Shown one piece after another: positions 1 through 7,914 of a DNA stretch of 64,000 bases. The stretch is taken from contig NZ_AUCG01000020.1 of assembly GCF_000429645.1 (NCBI RefSeq), positions 372,001 through 436,000 on the forward strand, read 5' to 3'. The notes under the pieces are model-generated. The model saw only the letters and a program-made list of their open reading frames with translations, had not been told where the DNA came from and did no database searches. The first letter of the stretch is position 1, and each line of letters opens with the position of its first letter. A program made the translations under genes and the position numbers. The DNA comes from Niveispirillum irakense DSM 11586. GTDB lineage: Bacteria; Pseudomonadota; Alphaproteobacteria; Azospirillales; Azospirillaceae.

Positions 1-1
1 C

Positions 2-433
2 GCAAGGCGGGCGCTGCCGCGCATTGGCTTGCGGCTGATCCTGATTGGTGTGGCGCTGATGCTGGCCGGGTTGGGCCTGCTGGCAGCCCTGGTGGCCGGC
101 GATGGTGGGCTTGTGCCGCTGGGGGCGGCCCTGCTGCTGACTGGTACGGGCATGGGTATGGTGGGCGGGCCGCTGGGGCCGGTCACCTTGTCGGATGTGG
201 ATGTCGCCCATGCCGGTTCGGCGTCGGGCAGCATGAAGGCGGTGCAGCAGTTGGGGGCCGCCGGTGGGGCGGCGTTGATCGGCGGCGTGTTCTTCATGCT
301 GGCGGGCGATCTGGCGAATGGCGCGGCGAGGGTCGCCTTTCTGCTGACCATGCCGTTGCTTGCCGGGTTGCTGCTGCTGGTGGCGTTCCTGGTGACGCGC
401 CTGCCGCGCGATCTGCGGATTTTTCGGAAGTGA
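2..433 (+). CDS. MFS transporter, C-terminal part (cut by window edge)
   Basis: The reading frame is open to the left edge, so only the C-terminal ~143 residues are present. They contain four hydrophobic segments. The stretch GPVTLSDVDVAHAGSASG followed by a glycine/alanine-rich helix resembles the late helices of 14-TM drug:H+ antiporters (DHA2/EmrB-like MFS), where a small-residue motif of this kind is usual. It probably exports a small molecule across the inner membrane. The substrate cannot be judged from this fragment. A GC-rich inverted repeat follows 29 bp after the stop and may close the transcript. Confidence 0.75.
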   Translation, partial: ARRALPRIGLRLILIGVALMLAGLGLLAALVAGDGGLVPLGAALLLTGTGMGMVGGPLGPVTLSDVDVAHAGSASGSMKAVQQLGAAGGAALIGGVFFMLAGDLANGAARVAFLLTMPLLAGLLLLVAFLVTRLPRDLRIFRK

Positions 434-461
434 GGGGGGGCGGTCGGTTTGGCCTCCGTTT

Positions 462-544
462 CCGTCACCCCGGCGAAGGCCGGGGTCCAGTTCGTAAAGC
501 GATGCGCTGTGGCCTCTGGACCCCGGCCTTCGCCGGGGTGACGG
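462..544. repeat. GC-rich inverted repeat, family A copy 1
   Basis: Two perfect 29-bp arms (462-490 and 516-544) are separated by 25 bp. Each arm is itself nearly palindromic around GGCGAAGGCC, so each can fold alone as well as with the other. The same arm recurs at 9327-9416, and at 1833-1919 with a compensated centre. It is a REP-like dispersed intergenic element. It may end transcription of the MFS gene upstream, but it has no T-tract. Confidence 0.85.
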
Positions 545-622
545 AGAGAAGGGCATTGTTTGGCAGAATCAACACCCTGACAAAGAACAACCCAACACCA
601 AAAAAACCAACGGGAGGACAGT

Positions 623-1774
623 ATGAGCGAACCTATTCTGCGTCTGGGTATGATCGGCGGCGGGCCGGGCAGTTTCATCGGCCCTGTCCATCGAATGGCG
701 GCGGAGCTGGATGGCCGCATCCGGCTGGTGGCGGGGGCCTTCAGCAGCGATGCCGAACGATCCCGCCAGGCCGGGGCCGGTTATGGCATCGACCCTGCCA
801 GGGCCTATCCCAGCCATCAGGCGATGATTGAAGCGGAGCGTCAGCGGGCGGATGGGATTGATCTGGTCGCCATCGTCACGCCTAACCATCTGCATGTACC
901 GGCCAGCCTGGACGCCTTGCGCGCCGGCCTGCATGTGATGTGCGACAAGCCAGCCGCCCTGTCGCTGGCGGAAATGCAGGGGCTGGCCGGGGTGGTGGCC
1001 GATGCAAAGGGGCTTTATGCGCTGACCCACACCTATACCGGCTATCCGCTGGTGCGCGAAGCGCGGGCCCTGGTGGCATCGGGCCGCCTGGGCCGCCTGC
1101 GCAAGGTGGTGGTGGAGTACAGCCAGGGCTGGCTGTCCACCGCGCTGGAGGAAACGGGCAGCAAGCAGGCCGGCTGGCGCACCGATCCCGCCTTGTCCGG
1201 GGTGGGTGGCTGTATCGGTGATATCGGCGTCCATGCCTTCAATCTGGCCGAATATGTCTCCGGGGCCCCGGTGCGGGAACTGTGTGCGGACCTGTCCATC
1301 ATGGTGCCGGGGCGGCGGCTGGATGATGATTGCAATATCCTGCTGCGTTTCGAGGATGGCACGGCACAGGGTGTTCCCGGTGTGCTGCACGCCTCCCAGA
1401 TTGCCGCGGGCGACCGCAACGGGTTGCGCCTGCGGGTGTTCGGCACAGAGGCCGGGCTGGACTGGTCGCAGGAGGTGCCCAACACCCTGACCATCAACGG
1501 CCTGGATGGCCGCACAGAGGTTATGCATACCGGGGCCGGCAATCTGGGCCCGGCGGCGCGCGGCGCCACCCGCCTGCCCACCGGCCATCCGGAGGGCTAT
1601 ATCGAGGCTTTCGCCAATCTCTACCGCGATTTCGCCGCCGCCATCCGCGCGGGCGCGATGCCGGCCGATGGCAGCCTGCCGGGGGTGGAGGCGGGCCTGC
1701 GCGGCATGGCCTTCATCGAGACCGCCGTGGCCAACAGCCAGGCGCGGGCGGGGTGGAGTCGGCTGAGGGTTTAG
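623..1774 (+). CDS. Gfo/Idh/MocA-family NAD(P)-dependent dehydrogenase
   Basis: A 383-residue protein with an N-terminal Rossmann fold (LGMIGGGPG near residue 8, VTPNHLHVP near 90, then CDKPAAL replacing the usual EKP motif) and a C-terminal Gfo/Idh substrate domain containing GGCIGDIGVHAFNLAEY. The lysine of DKP and the D-x-x-x-H motif are the usual catalytic pair. The start is fixed by GGGAGG 8 bp upstream. Family members oxidise sugar hydroxyls; puerarin-type C-glucoside degraders use one to make the 3-keto-glucoside before C-C cleavage. The nearby deglycosidase-like pair at 3534-4946 makes that role plausible, but another sugar or inositol substrate is equally allowed by sequence alone. 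Confidence 0.85.
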   Translation: MSEPILRLGMIGGGPGSFIGPVHRMAAELDGRIRLVAGAFSSDAERSRQAGAGYGIDPARAYPSHQAMIEAERQRADGIDLVAIVTPNHLHVPASLDALRAGLHVMCDKPAALSLAEMQGLAGVVADAKGLYALTHTYTGYPLVREARALVASGRLGRLRKVVVEYSQGWLSTALEETGSKQAGWRTDPALSGVGGCIGDIGVHAFNLAEYVSGAPVRELCADLSIMVPGRRLDDDCNILLRFEDGTAQGVPGVLHASQIAAGDRNGLRLRVFGTEAGLDWSQEVPNTLTINGLDGRTEVMHTGAGNLGPAARGATRLPTGHPEGYIEAFANLYRDFAAAIRAGAMPADGSLPGVEAGLRGMAFIETAVANSQARAGWSRLRV

Positions 1775-1832
1775 GGGCAAGGGGAGTCAATGCCGACGGC
1801 GTTGATTATCCTCACTATTCCCGCATCCTCCT

Positions 1833-1919
1833 ACCGTCACCCCGGCGTAGGCCGGGGTCCAGGGGCCACAGGCGCTTTGCTCTATGATACTGGACCCCGG
1901 CCTACGCCGGGGTGACGGT
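1833..1919. repeat. GC-rich inverted repeat, family A copy 2
   Basis: Arms 1833-1862 and 1890-1919 are perfectly complementary over 30 bp. The arm centre reads GGCGTAGGCC here instead of GGCGAAGGCC in copy 1, and the change is matched in the opposite arm, which points to selection or conversion maintaining the stem. It lies between two co-oriented sugar-metabolism genes. Confidence 0.85.
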
Positions 1920-2008
1920 GGGTGAGGCGCCAAACAGGTCGCCCTTTCGCCCCACGCAATGCACGAAATTTATACGGCAAAACTACCCCACCACCCGGAG
2001 GAATACCC

Positions 2009-3061
2009 ATGCGCACCATTAAAGGCCCCGGCATCTTCCTGGCGCAGTTTGCCGGCGATGCCGCCCCTTTCAACAGCCTGGAAACCATCGCCGATTGGGT
2101 CGCGGGGCTGGGCTATCAGGGGGTACAGATCCCCAGTTGGGATGCCCGCCTGTTCAACCTGCGGCTGGCCGCGGAAAGTCGCGACTATGCCCAGCAGGTG
2201 CAGGGGATGCTGGCCGCCAAGGGGTTGGCGGTGACGGAGCTTTCCACCCATCTGCAGGGCCAGTTGGTGGCCGTTCACCCGGCCTATGATCCGCTGTTTG
2301 ACGGGTTTGCCGACCCTTCGGTACGCGGCAACCCGGTCGCCCGCCAGCAATGGGCGGTGGAACAATTACATCTGGCGGCCCGCGCCAGCGCCAATCTGGG
2401 GCTGGCGGCGCATGCCAGCTTCTCCGGTGCCTTGGCCTGGCCCTATATTTATCCCTGGCCGCAGCGCCCCGCCGGGCTGGTGGAAGAAGCGTTTGCCGAA
2501 CTGGCCCGGCGCTGGCACCCGATTCTGGATGCGTTTGACGAAGCGGGCGTTGATCTCTGCTTCGAACTGCATCCGGGCGAAGACCTGCATGACGGGGCCA
2601 GTTTTGAACGGTTCCTGGATGCCGTGGGCGGCCATGCCCGTGCCAATATCCTGTTCGATCCCAGCCATTTCGTTTTGCAGCAACTGGATTATCTGGCCCT
2701 CATCGACCGCTATCATAGCCGCATCCGCGCCTTCCATGTGAAGGATGCGGAATTCCGGCCCGATGGCCGCTCGGGTGTCTATGGTGGCTATCAGGGCTGG
2801 GTGGACCGGCCGGGCCGTTTCCGTTCGCTGGGCGACGGGCAGGTGGATTTCAAGGCGATCTTCGCCAGGATGGCGCAGTATGATTTCCCCGGCTGGGCCG
2901 TGCTGGAATGGGAATGCGCCCTGAAGCACCCCGAAGATGGCGCGCGGGAAGGGGCCCCTTTCATCCGCGACCATATTATCCGCGTCACCGAGCGCGCCTT
3001 CGACGATTTCGCCGATGCTGGCGCGGATGAAGGGCTGAACCGGCGTTTGCTGGGGATTTGA
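2009..3061 (+). CDS. Sugar phosphate isomerase/epimerase-like TIM barrel
   Basis: A 350-residue xylose-isomerase-like TIM barrel (AP endonuclease 2 superfamily). Likely metal-binding segments are visible in order: CFELHPGE, ILFDPSHF, RAFHVKDAEF and AVLEWECALKH near the C-terminus. The start at ATG 2009 is chosen because CGGAGGA lies 7 bp upstream; the frame runs open further upstream through non-coding repeat sequence. Family members isomerise or epimerise free keto/aldose sugars or act as eliminases and dehydratases. Lying between the Gfo/Idh gene and the C-deglycosidase-like pair, it may act on the oxidised sugar. The exact reaction cannot be deduced. Confidence 0.85.
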   Translation: MRTIKGPGIFLAQFAGDAAPFNSLETIADWVAGLGYQGVQIPSWDARLFNLRLAAESRDYAQQVQGMLAAKGLAVTELSTHLQGQLVAVHPAYDPLFDGFADPSVRGNPVARQQWAVEQLHLAARASANLGLAAHASFSGALAWPYIYPWPQRPAGLVEEAFAELARRWHPILDAFDEAGVDLCFELHPGEDLHDGASFERFLDAVGGHARANILFDPSHFVLQQLDYLALIDRYHSRIRAFHVKDAEFRPDGRSGVYGGYQGWVDRPGRFRSLGDGQVDFKAIFARMAQYDFPGWAVLEWECALKHPEDGAREGAPFIRDHIIRVTERAFDDFADAGADEGLNRRLLGI

Positions 3062-3094
3062 AACCCGTTTCTCCCGTTATTCTCAGCTTATATC

Positions 3095-3288
3095 CCGTCA
3101 CCCCCGCTTGCGCCCATGGGCATCAAGTTAGGGGTTCGCACCTTCCTGCCTCCCCCGCGAAAGCGGGGGTCCAGGGGCCATAAGAACCACGCTTGAGCGC
3201 CTTTGGCCCCGGATCCCCGCTTTCGCGGGGAAAGCTCGTCGGGGCAAGAGGTTAACTTAGCGCCTATGGGGGCAAGCCGGGATGACGG
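3095..3288. repeat. Composite ~194-bp nested inverted-repeat element, copy 1
   Basis: An inner family-B hairpin (CCCCCGCGAAAGCGGGGG paired with the arm ending at about 3234) is enclosed by an outer pair of imperfect arms, CCGTCA...GCCCATGGGC on the left and GCCTATGGGGGC...GATGACGG on the right, with AAGTTA-type segments between. A second copy with nearly the same inner core is at 20887-21083. No ORF is supported in the 472-bp gap between genes; the rest of the gap is AT-richer leader with an operator-like palindrome. Confidence 0.8.
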
Positions 3289-3369
3289 TAAAGGCCGGTG
3301 TTACGGGTCGTATGCTTCACCCTCCGCCCCTAAAAAATCCGTTCCGCGTCCGATTGATTTTCCAATAAA

Positions 3370-3383
3370 AGAATGATAATTCT
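3370..3383. promoter_or_regulatory. Operator-like palindrome AGAAT-N4-ATTCT, site 1
   Basis: The site reads AGAATGATAATTCT and is followed by AATTA, 151 bp before the start of the deglycosidase-like alpha subunit. The same palindrome with the same trailing AATT occurs at 11814-11827 and 11964-11977, upstream of two other catabolic transcripts. It lies in a short AT-rich stretch within otherwise GC-rich DNA, as a promoter would. The binding protein is unknown. Confidence 0.6.
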
Positions 3384-3533
3384 AATTACGATATTTTCGG
3401 CCCCACACCCTCTGGCGCGCCATCCTGGCTGCCCGGTCGGGGCTTTTCCGCCATCGGGCAATGCCCCGAGACCGCCGCTATCCACCGGCTCCCGGCGGGG
3501 CCGTCGTTTGAGCCCAAGAAGCAGGATAGTTCC

Positions 3534-4541
3534 ATGTCAAATTACGAAATCAAAAGGGGTGTAAGCCTCTACAGCTACCAGGAGGAATATTTCCTCGGGA
3601 AGAAGTCCCTGGAAGACCTGATCAAGGTTTCAGCCGAGATGGGCGCCAAAGGGATTGAGCTGATTTCAGAGCAGACCTTCCCGCATTACCCCAACCCGCT
3701 GGACCAGTCGGTTTACGATAACTGGCATGCCCTGATGGCGAAGTACGGCACCACGCCCGTCTGCCATGATTTCATGCTGGACTATAAAAAGTACAAAGAC
3801 CGGCCGATGCCGTTCGATGAACAGGTGGCAAGCTGCAAGGTCGATATTGACCATGCTGCCCGGCTGGGCTGTCCCTATACCCGCGCGCTGGTGTCCATCG
3901 ACCCCAACGTGCTGGTCGCCTGCGCCGATTATGCGGAAAGCAAGAATGTCCGCATCCTGATCGAGGTGCATGCGCCGCTGCATTTCGACCATCCCTGGAT
4001 CATCCGCCATGCTGAGGCGTTTGAGAAATCCGGGTCGAAATATCTGGGCTTCCTGCCCGATATGGGCATGTTCCTGTTCAAGTTCCCGCCGGTCTGGAAG
4101 GCGAAATTCATCCGTGACGGCGTGCCCCAGCACATCGCCGATTATATCTGCAAGGCGTACGAGGATCGCACGCTCAGCGAATATGTGATCCTGGAGGTGG
4201 AGAAGATGGGCGGCGTCGGCCCGGCCATCGGCATGGCCATCACGCTGCGCCACAATGCAGCGTTTGAGCCCAAGCGGATGTTGGACCATATGGACCGCAT
4301 CTGGAACATCCACGCCAAATTCTATGAGATGACAGAGGATCTGGTTGAGCCCTCCATCCCCTATGATGAGATCATCAAGGTGCTGAAGCAGGGCGGCTAC
4401 AAGGGCTATATCTGCTCCGAATATGAAGGCAATCGCTGGATTCAGGATGCCTTCCCGGTGGACAGCATCGAACAGGTGCGCCGCCAGCAGGAAATGTTCA
4501 AGAAGCTGATCGGCGAAACCGCCGCCGCCCCCGCCGCCTGA
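3534..4541 (+). CDS. Probable C-glycoside deglycosidase alpha subunit (TIM barrel)
   Basis: A 335-residue xylose-isomerase-like TIM barrel. Likely metal ligands are E144 (LIEVHAP), D176 (LPDMG), H260 (IHAKFYEM) and E296 (CSEYEGNR). On its own it would be called a sugar phosphate isomerase. The gene directly downstream, 12 bp away, encodes a DUF6379 protein, and this pairing is the architecture of heterodimeric C-glycoside deglycosidases (DgpBC, CarBC, DfgAB). Those enzymes cleave the C-C bond between a 3-keto-sugar and an aromatic aglycone by metal-assisted beta-elimination. No signal peptide is visible, so it acts in the cytoplasm. ATG 3534 follows an AAGCAGGA ribosome site. The aglycone specificity is not readable from sequence. 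Confidence 0.75.
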   Translation: MSNYEIKRGVSLYSYQEEYFLGKKSLEDLIKVSAEMGAKGIELISEQTFPHYPNPLDQSVYDNWHALMAKYGTTPVCHDFMLDYKKYKDRPMPFDEQVASCKVDIDHAARLGCPYTRALVSIDPNVLVACADYAESKNVRILIEVHAPLHFDHPWIIRHAEAFEKSGSKYLGFLPDMGMFLFKFPPVWKAKFIRDGVPQHIADYICKAYEDRTLSEYVILEVEKMGGVGPAIGMAITLRHNAAFEPKRMLDHMDRIWNIHAKFYEMTEDLVEPSIPYDEIIKVLKQGGYKGYICSEYEGNRWIQDAFPVDSIEQVRRQQEMFKKLIGETAAAPAA

Positions 4542-4553
4542 GGAGCCGCCCCC

Positions 4554-4946
4554 ATGTTCGACAAATATATGATCTGTGAAGATGGCTTCGGTAACGTGAC
4601 GGAGGGTGATGACACCATCGGTTTCGCCTTCCAGGCCCGCCTGCCCTATTACCGCGGTATCGGCCTGTCGATGGTGGAAGACATCGCCGTCACCATCGAC
4701 GGCGAAGCCGTGCCGCGTGAACAGGTCCGTTTCAGCGTGCGTGGCCGCACCTGGACGCTGGATGAGATGGAAACCGAATATAGCGACCGCTGGAATTTCG
4801 GTGAAAAGGCCCTGATCACCGTGCTGCGGGCCGGCGGCCTGCCGCCCGGTAAGCACAAGGTTCAGTTGGCCGAACGTATCCGTGTTTCCTACCTGCCCTT
4901 CGTGCCGACCACGCGGGACAGTAAGGAGCTGGAGATCGCCGCCTGA
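4554..4946 (+). CDS. DUF6379 / C-glycoside deglycosidase beta subunit
   Basis: A 130-residue all-beta protein. The opening MFDKYMICEDGF, the central PYYRGIGLSMVEDI and the late SVRGRTWTLDEME and ERIRVSYLPF segments match the DUF6379 pattern, the small subunit of C-glycoside deglycosidases, which covers the barrel's active site. It follows the alpha-subunit gene by 12 bp with a GAGGAG ribosome site, so equal co-expression is expected. A strong terminator follows, so the two genes probably form their own short transcript. Confidence 0.75.
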   Translation: MFDKYMICEDGFGNVTEGDDTIGFAFQARLPYYRGIGLSMVEDIAVTIDGEAVPREQVRFSVRGRTWTLDEMETEYSDRWNFGEKALITVLRAGGLPPGKHKVQLAERIRVSYLPFVPTTRDSKELEIAA

Positions 4947-4974
4947 TCATTCTCCCCCGATCAGCCGGTTATTC

Positions 4975-5008
4975 GGGCATGGCGGCACAGGCTGCCATGC
5001 CCTTTTTT
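4975..5008 (+). terminator. Rho-independent terminator of the deglycosidase pair
   Basis: GGGCATGGC (4975-4983) pairs with GCCATGCCC (4994-5002) across a 10-base loop that can itself pair partly, and is followed directly by six T residues. It lies 29 bp after the DUF6379 stop codon. Confidence 0.85.
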
Positions 5009-5026
5009 ATGGCCGGTCGCGGGACC

Positions 5027-5054
5027 TTGCCAATTGGCAGAGAATGGCTATACT
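5027..5054 (+). promoter_or_regulatory. Promoter with overlapping palindrome for the Xre/RES module
   Basis: TTGCCA (5027-5032) and TATACT (5049-5054) are separated by 16 bp and form a good sigma-70 promoter. A perfect 12-bp palindrome, TGCCAATTGGCA (5028-5039), overlaps the -35 box, the expected place for an autoregulatory antitoxin operator. The antitoxin start codon lies 20 bp after the -10 box. Confidence 0.6.
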
Positions 5055-5074
5055 TATGCCAAAGGAGACAGGCA

Positions 5075-5488
5075 ATGCAGTTCGCAGAAGTCCATCCCAT
5101 CGAAGCCAGCCCCGGCCAGCCCCTGATCACGGATGAAGAGGCGGCAGCATTGGCGCGCACGAGTGTCAACCTGTTCCGGGCCTGGGAATTGAGCGATGCG
5201 GAGGCCAGAACCCTGCTGGGCGGCATGGCCCCGCGGACCTGGGCACGCTGGAAAGATGGCGATATTGGCCGCATCGACCGCGATTTGCGGGCCCGGATGG
5301 CGATCCTGATGGGGATTCACAAGGCCCTGCGCTATCTGTTCACGGAGCCGGCGCGCGCCTATGCCTGGGTGCGCAAGCCGAATGCCGCCTTTGCCGGTCA
5401 GCGGGCGCTTGACATCATGCTGCGGGGGGAGATCACCGACCTGATCGACCTGCGCACCTATCTGGATGCGGAAAGGGGCGGCTGGTGA
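5075..5488 (+). CDS. Xre/MbcA/ParS-type antitoxin
   Basis: A 137-residue protein with an N-terminal Xre-like helical region (AALARTSVNLFRAWELSDAE, then TWARWKDGD) and a C-terminal MbcA/ParS/Xre toxin-binding domain (RMAILMGIHKALRYLF, AWVRKPNAAFAGQRALDIML). ATG 5075 follows AAAGGAG. Its stop overlaps the toxin start by 4 bp, so the two are translationally coupled. The family neutralises RES toxins in a complex and represses its own promoter; the palindrome at 5028-5039 is a candidate operator. Confidence 0.85.
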   Translation: MQFAEVHPIEASPGQPLITDEEAAALARTSVNLFRAWELSDAEARTLLGGMAPRTWARWKDGDIGRIDRDLRARMAILMGIHKALRYLFTEPARAYAWVRKPNAAFAGQRALDIMLRGEITDLIDLRTYLDAERGGW

Positions 5489-6189
5489 CGGTGCCGGTCC
5501 GGCGCGTCACCTGGGCCAGGACGGTGCGTATCATCCGCTCCATCCACCCGCCCATCGACCTGTTTGAGGATATTGCCGACCCGGCAGATTGGGAAGCGCT
5601 GGCCTCGGCAGAGGCGAAGTTCAACCCGCGCGTCCGCGACAGCATTGGCGACCTGTCAAAGGTGCCACCGGCCCGGCGGGTTGCCGGCCCTGGGGCCAGC
5701 TGGGTCATGGCCCCCTTCGTCCATTGTTCCAGGCTGCGGCCGGGCCACTTTTCCGATGGCAGCTTCGGCCTTTACTATGCTGGCGACCGGACAGAGGTGG
5801 CGATTGCGGAAACCATCCACCACCATGCCCGCTTCATGCAGGCCACGGCGGAACCACCCGGCTGGACCGCGCAGTTCCGCGAACTGATCGGTGCGGTGGA
5901 TACGGATCTGGATGATGTGACGGGCCGCGCCGATCTGCTGCACCCCAGCGATTACGCCCCGTCCCACGCGTTTGGTGCGGAACGCCGGGCGGCCGGGTCC
6001 AACGGCATTACATGGCCCAGCGTGCGATATCCGGGCGGCCAGTGCATCGCGATTTTCTGGCCGGATGTGATACCGGTGCCGGTCCAGGGCGCCCACTTCG
6101 CCTATCACTGGAACGGCAGCTCGGTTGATTACGTCAAGAAGCTGGATAGCGGGGAGGTCTGGCGGGTGACGGGTCAGGAAGGGGGGTAA
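5485..6189 (+). CDS. RES-domain toxin (NAD+-degrading)
   Basis: A 234-residue protein starting at GTG 5485, inside the antitoxin stop. The RES domain is visible as GSFGLYYAGDRTEVAIAET (glycine-rich strand and conserved Glu) and then GITWPSVRYPGGQCIAIFWP, which holds the conserved Ser. Known RES toxins deplete cellular NAD+. The N-terminal part (RVTWARTVRIIRSIHPP) matches the usual lead-in. The toxin following its antitoxin is typical. The module is placed between two sugar-catabolism blocks and faces hipBA tail to tail. Confidence 0.85.
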   Translation: MTVPVRRVTWARTVRIIRSIHPPIDLFEDIADPADWEALASAEAKFNPRVRDSIGDLSKVPPARRVAGPGASWVMAPFVHCSRLRPGHFSDGSFGLYYAGDRTEVAIAETIHHHARFMQATAEPPGWTAQFRELIGAVDTDLDDVTGRADLLHPSDYAPSHAFGAERRAAGSNGITWPSVRYPGGQCIAIFWPDVIPVPVQGAHFAYHWNGSSVDYVKKLDSGEVWRVTGQEGG

Positions 6190-6195
6190 GCCACC

Positions 6196-7485
6196 TCAAT
6201 CCCATGCCGCCACCCGCCCACAGCGGTCGCGCACATCCGCCACCACCTGATCCAGCAGGGGGGTGTCGGCCAAAGTGCCCCGCATCCCTTCCCGCAACAG
6301 CCTGACCTGTTCAGGCAGGGCCAGCGCCATGGCGCGCAACCGGTCACGCACCAGTTCCCGCCGCAGCCCCACCGCGGCGGCAAAGGCGTCCCAATGCGCG
6401 CCGGTCAGCAGGGCGGGGTCACGCTCACCACCGATGAACATGGCCAGACGCGGACGCTGTTCCTTGTAATGGAGGCGGAACGCGGCGGCGTTATTCACAT
6501 CGTAGAGCTTGCTGAGCAGAATGCGGTTGCCGCGATAGACCAGGGCGTAATTCTTGGCATGGGCGTCGGGATTGCCGATCAGAAACTGGAAAATGGCGCG
6601 GCCCAGCAGTTCCTGCACCGCCGCCGCCGGGTCGGCGGTCAGCCGCATCAGGGCGAAACAGTCAGGCCAGCCCGGCCCACCATCCTTTTCATATTTTTCG
6701 CGCGGATAGCGCCCCAGCGCCTGACAGAAATCTTCCTGATGCAGCCGGCGCAGATGGCGGCGGCCATTGTTTTCCACCAGCACCCGGTCATAGCGGGCGA
6801 TCAGCATATAGGTGCGGTCTTCCGCCCGGCGGATGCTGGAACGCGGCACATCCAGCCCCACAGAGGCCGCCGCGCGCAGGCAGAAATGTTCCACGCGCAC
6901 GGAATCCGGCAGCCCGTCAATATCCACCTTCAGGATGTGCGATGTCGGCGTGTTGCCCCGCGGCAGGGCCAACTGGTCCCCCACCAGCAACAGGGCGGTT
7001 TTATGATGCACGCCGGGCAGCGACAGGCGCAATTCCCCATCGGCATCCACGAACAGGGGCCGGCGCGGCAGATCAGCGATATGCCGCGCCAGCCGCGCCG
7101 CATCCAGCAGATCATAATCCGGGGCGATATCATCTTCCGGCACGATGGGCGCATCCGGTTCCACAATGGCGACGGCACCGGGGCATTCCCGGCCAAGCGC
7201 CAGCAACAGCCGGTAATCATCGCTGGCATCCAATTGGAAATAGCGGGCCAGGGTGCTGCGGATATTGGCATTGTCGGGCAACAGCCCATCGAAATAGGGG
7301 CCGGCCCGATCCTCCCCATAGGGCGCATCGGCCACCGGCAGCCGGGCGGAAAGCCCGTGCAGCGGCGACCGGCCCGCCTTCACCGCCGCCACAAAGGCGG
7401 GCAGATAGGTGAAGGACAGCGCCCCGCTGGCACTGGCGCGCAATTCCCCGACCGGCAAGCCGTGCAGACGGACAGAGGCCACCAT
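6196..7485 (-). CDS. hipA: HipA-family serine/threonine kinase toxin
   Basis: A 429-residue HipA-like kinase. The N-terminal beta domain (VASVRLHGLPVGEL, ARLPVADAPYG, PYFDGLLPDN) is followed by a phosphoinositide-kinase-like fold with LPGVHHKTALLL (P-loop-like region), the catalytic GNPDAHAKNYAL motif and the metal-binding LYDVNNA, plus AMFIGGE. E. coli HipA phosphorylates glutamyl-tRNA synthetase; this protein's target is unknown. The start at 7485 is one base after the hipB stop and gives the usual family N-terminus; a longer frame overlapping hipB is less likely. Confidence 0.87.
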   Translation of the reverse strand: MVASVRLHGLPVGELRASASGALSFTYLPAFVAAVKAGRSPLHGLSARLPVADAPYGEDRAGPYFDGLLPDNANIRSTLARYFQLDASDDYRLLLALGRECPGAVAIVEPDAPIVPEDDIAPDYDLLDAARLARHIADLPRRPLFVDADGELRLSLPGVHHKTALLLVGDQLALPRGNTPTSHILKVDIDGLPDSVRVEHFCLRAAASVGLDVPRSSIRRAEDRTYMLIARYDRVLVENNGRRHLRRLHQEDFCQALGRYPREKYEKDGGPGWPDCFALMRLTADPAAAVQELLGRAIFQFLIGNPDAHAKNYALVYRGNRILLSKLYDVNNAAAFRLHYKEQRPRLAMFIGGERDPALLTGAHWDAFAAAVGLRRELVRDRLRAMALALPEQVRLLREGMRGTLADTPLLDQVVADVRDRCGRVAAWD

Positions 7486-7486
7486 C

Positions 7487-7768
7487 TCACAGCCCCTCAT
7501 CCAGATCGATTTCACGCTCATCGGTGCTGCCGGTAGGTGCGGCCATATCCGGCCCGTCATTGCCGGCGGTCAGCGGAATGCCCAGCAGCACCAGCAATTT
7601 CAGGATCATGCTGGTGGGCGGATCGTTCTTGCCGGTTTCGAAATCCGACAGCCATTTCTGCGTATGGCCGATCAGCCCCGCCGCCTGGGCCTGCGTCAAC
7701 CCAAGCCGCCGCCGCGCTGTCCGCACCAGGGTGCGCACATCATCCAGGTTATGCAGGGGAACGGCCAT
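7487..7768 (-). CDS. hipB: HipB-like helix-turn-helix antitoxin
   Basis: A 93-residue Xre-family protein. The helix-turn-helix spans about residues 14-65 (ARRRLGLTQAQAAGLIGHTQ, then KWLSDFETGKNDPP), followed by an acidic tail (DEREIDLDEGL) like that of HipB, which contacts the kinase. It is the first gene of the hipBA operon. Three copies of a 19-bp sequence lie 38-133 bp upstream and are probable binding sites for autoregulation. Confidence 0.85.
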   Translation of the reverse strand: MAVPLHNLDDVRTLVRTARRRLGLTQAQAAGLIGHTQKWLSDFETGKNDPPTSMILKLLVLLGIPLTAGNDGPDMAAPTGSTDEREIDLDEGL

Positions 7769-7805
7769 GACACCAGGCTCACGGGTGGGGAACGTGCCAC
7801 CAGCC

Positions 7806-7901
7806 TATAACGGGTCGGTGATATGGACAAGCGGCGCCGAATTTTATAACGGATCGGTGATATAGGCAGTCTGAGGCAGGAAATATCACCGATCCATTAT
7901 A
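7806..7901. promoter_or_regulatory. Three 19-bp operator-like repeats upstream of hipBA
   Basis: TATAACGGGTCGGTGATAT at 7806-7824, TATAACGGATCGGTGATAT at 7845-7863 and an inverted copy at 7883-7901 (reading TATAATGGATCGGTGATAT on the minus strand). Starts are 39 and 38 bp apart. They fill the gap between the hipB start and the 3' end of the convergently placed MFS gene. Each unit has TAT at one end and ATA at the other around a GGNTCGG core. The arrangement fits HipB operators with DNA looping or cooperative binding. Confidence 0.7.
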
Positions 7902-7914
7902 CTCAGCCGCGAGA

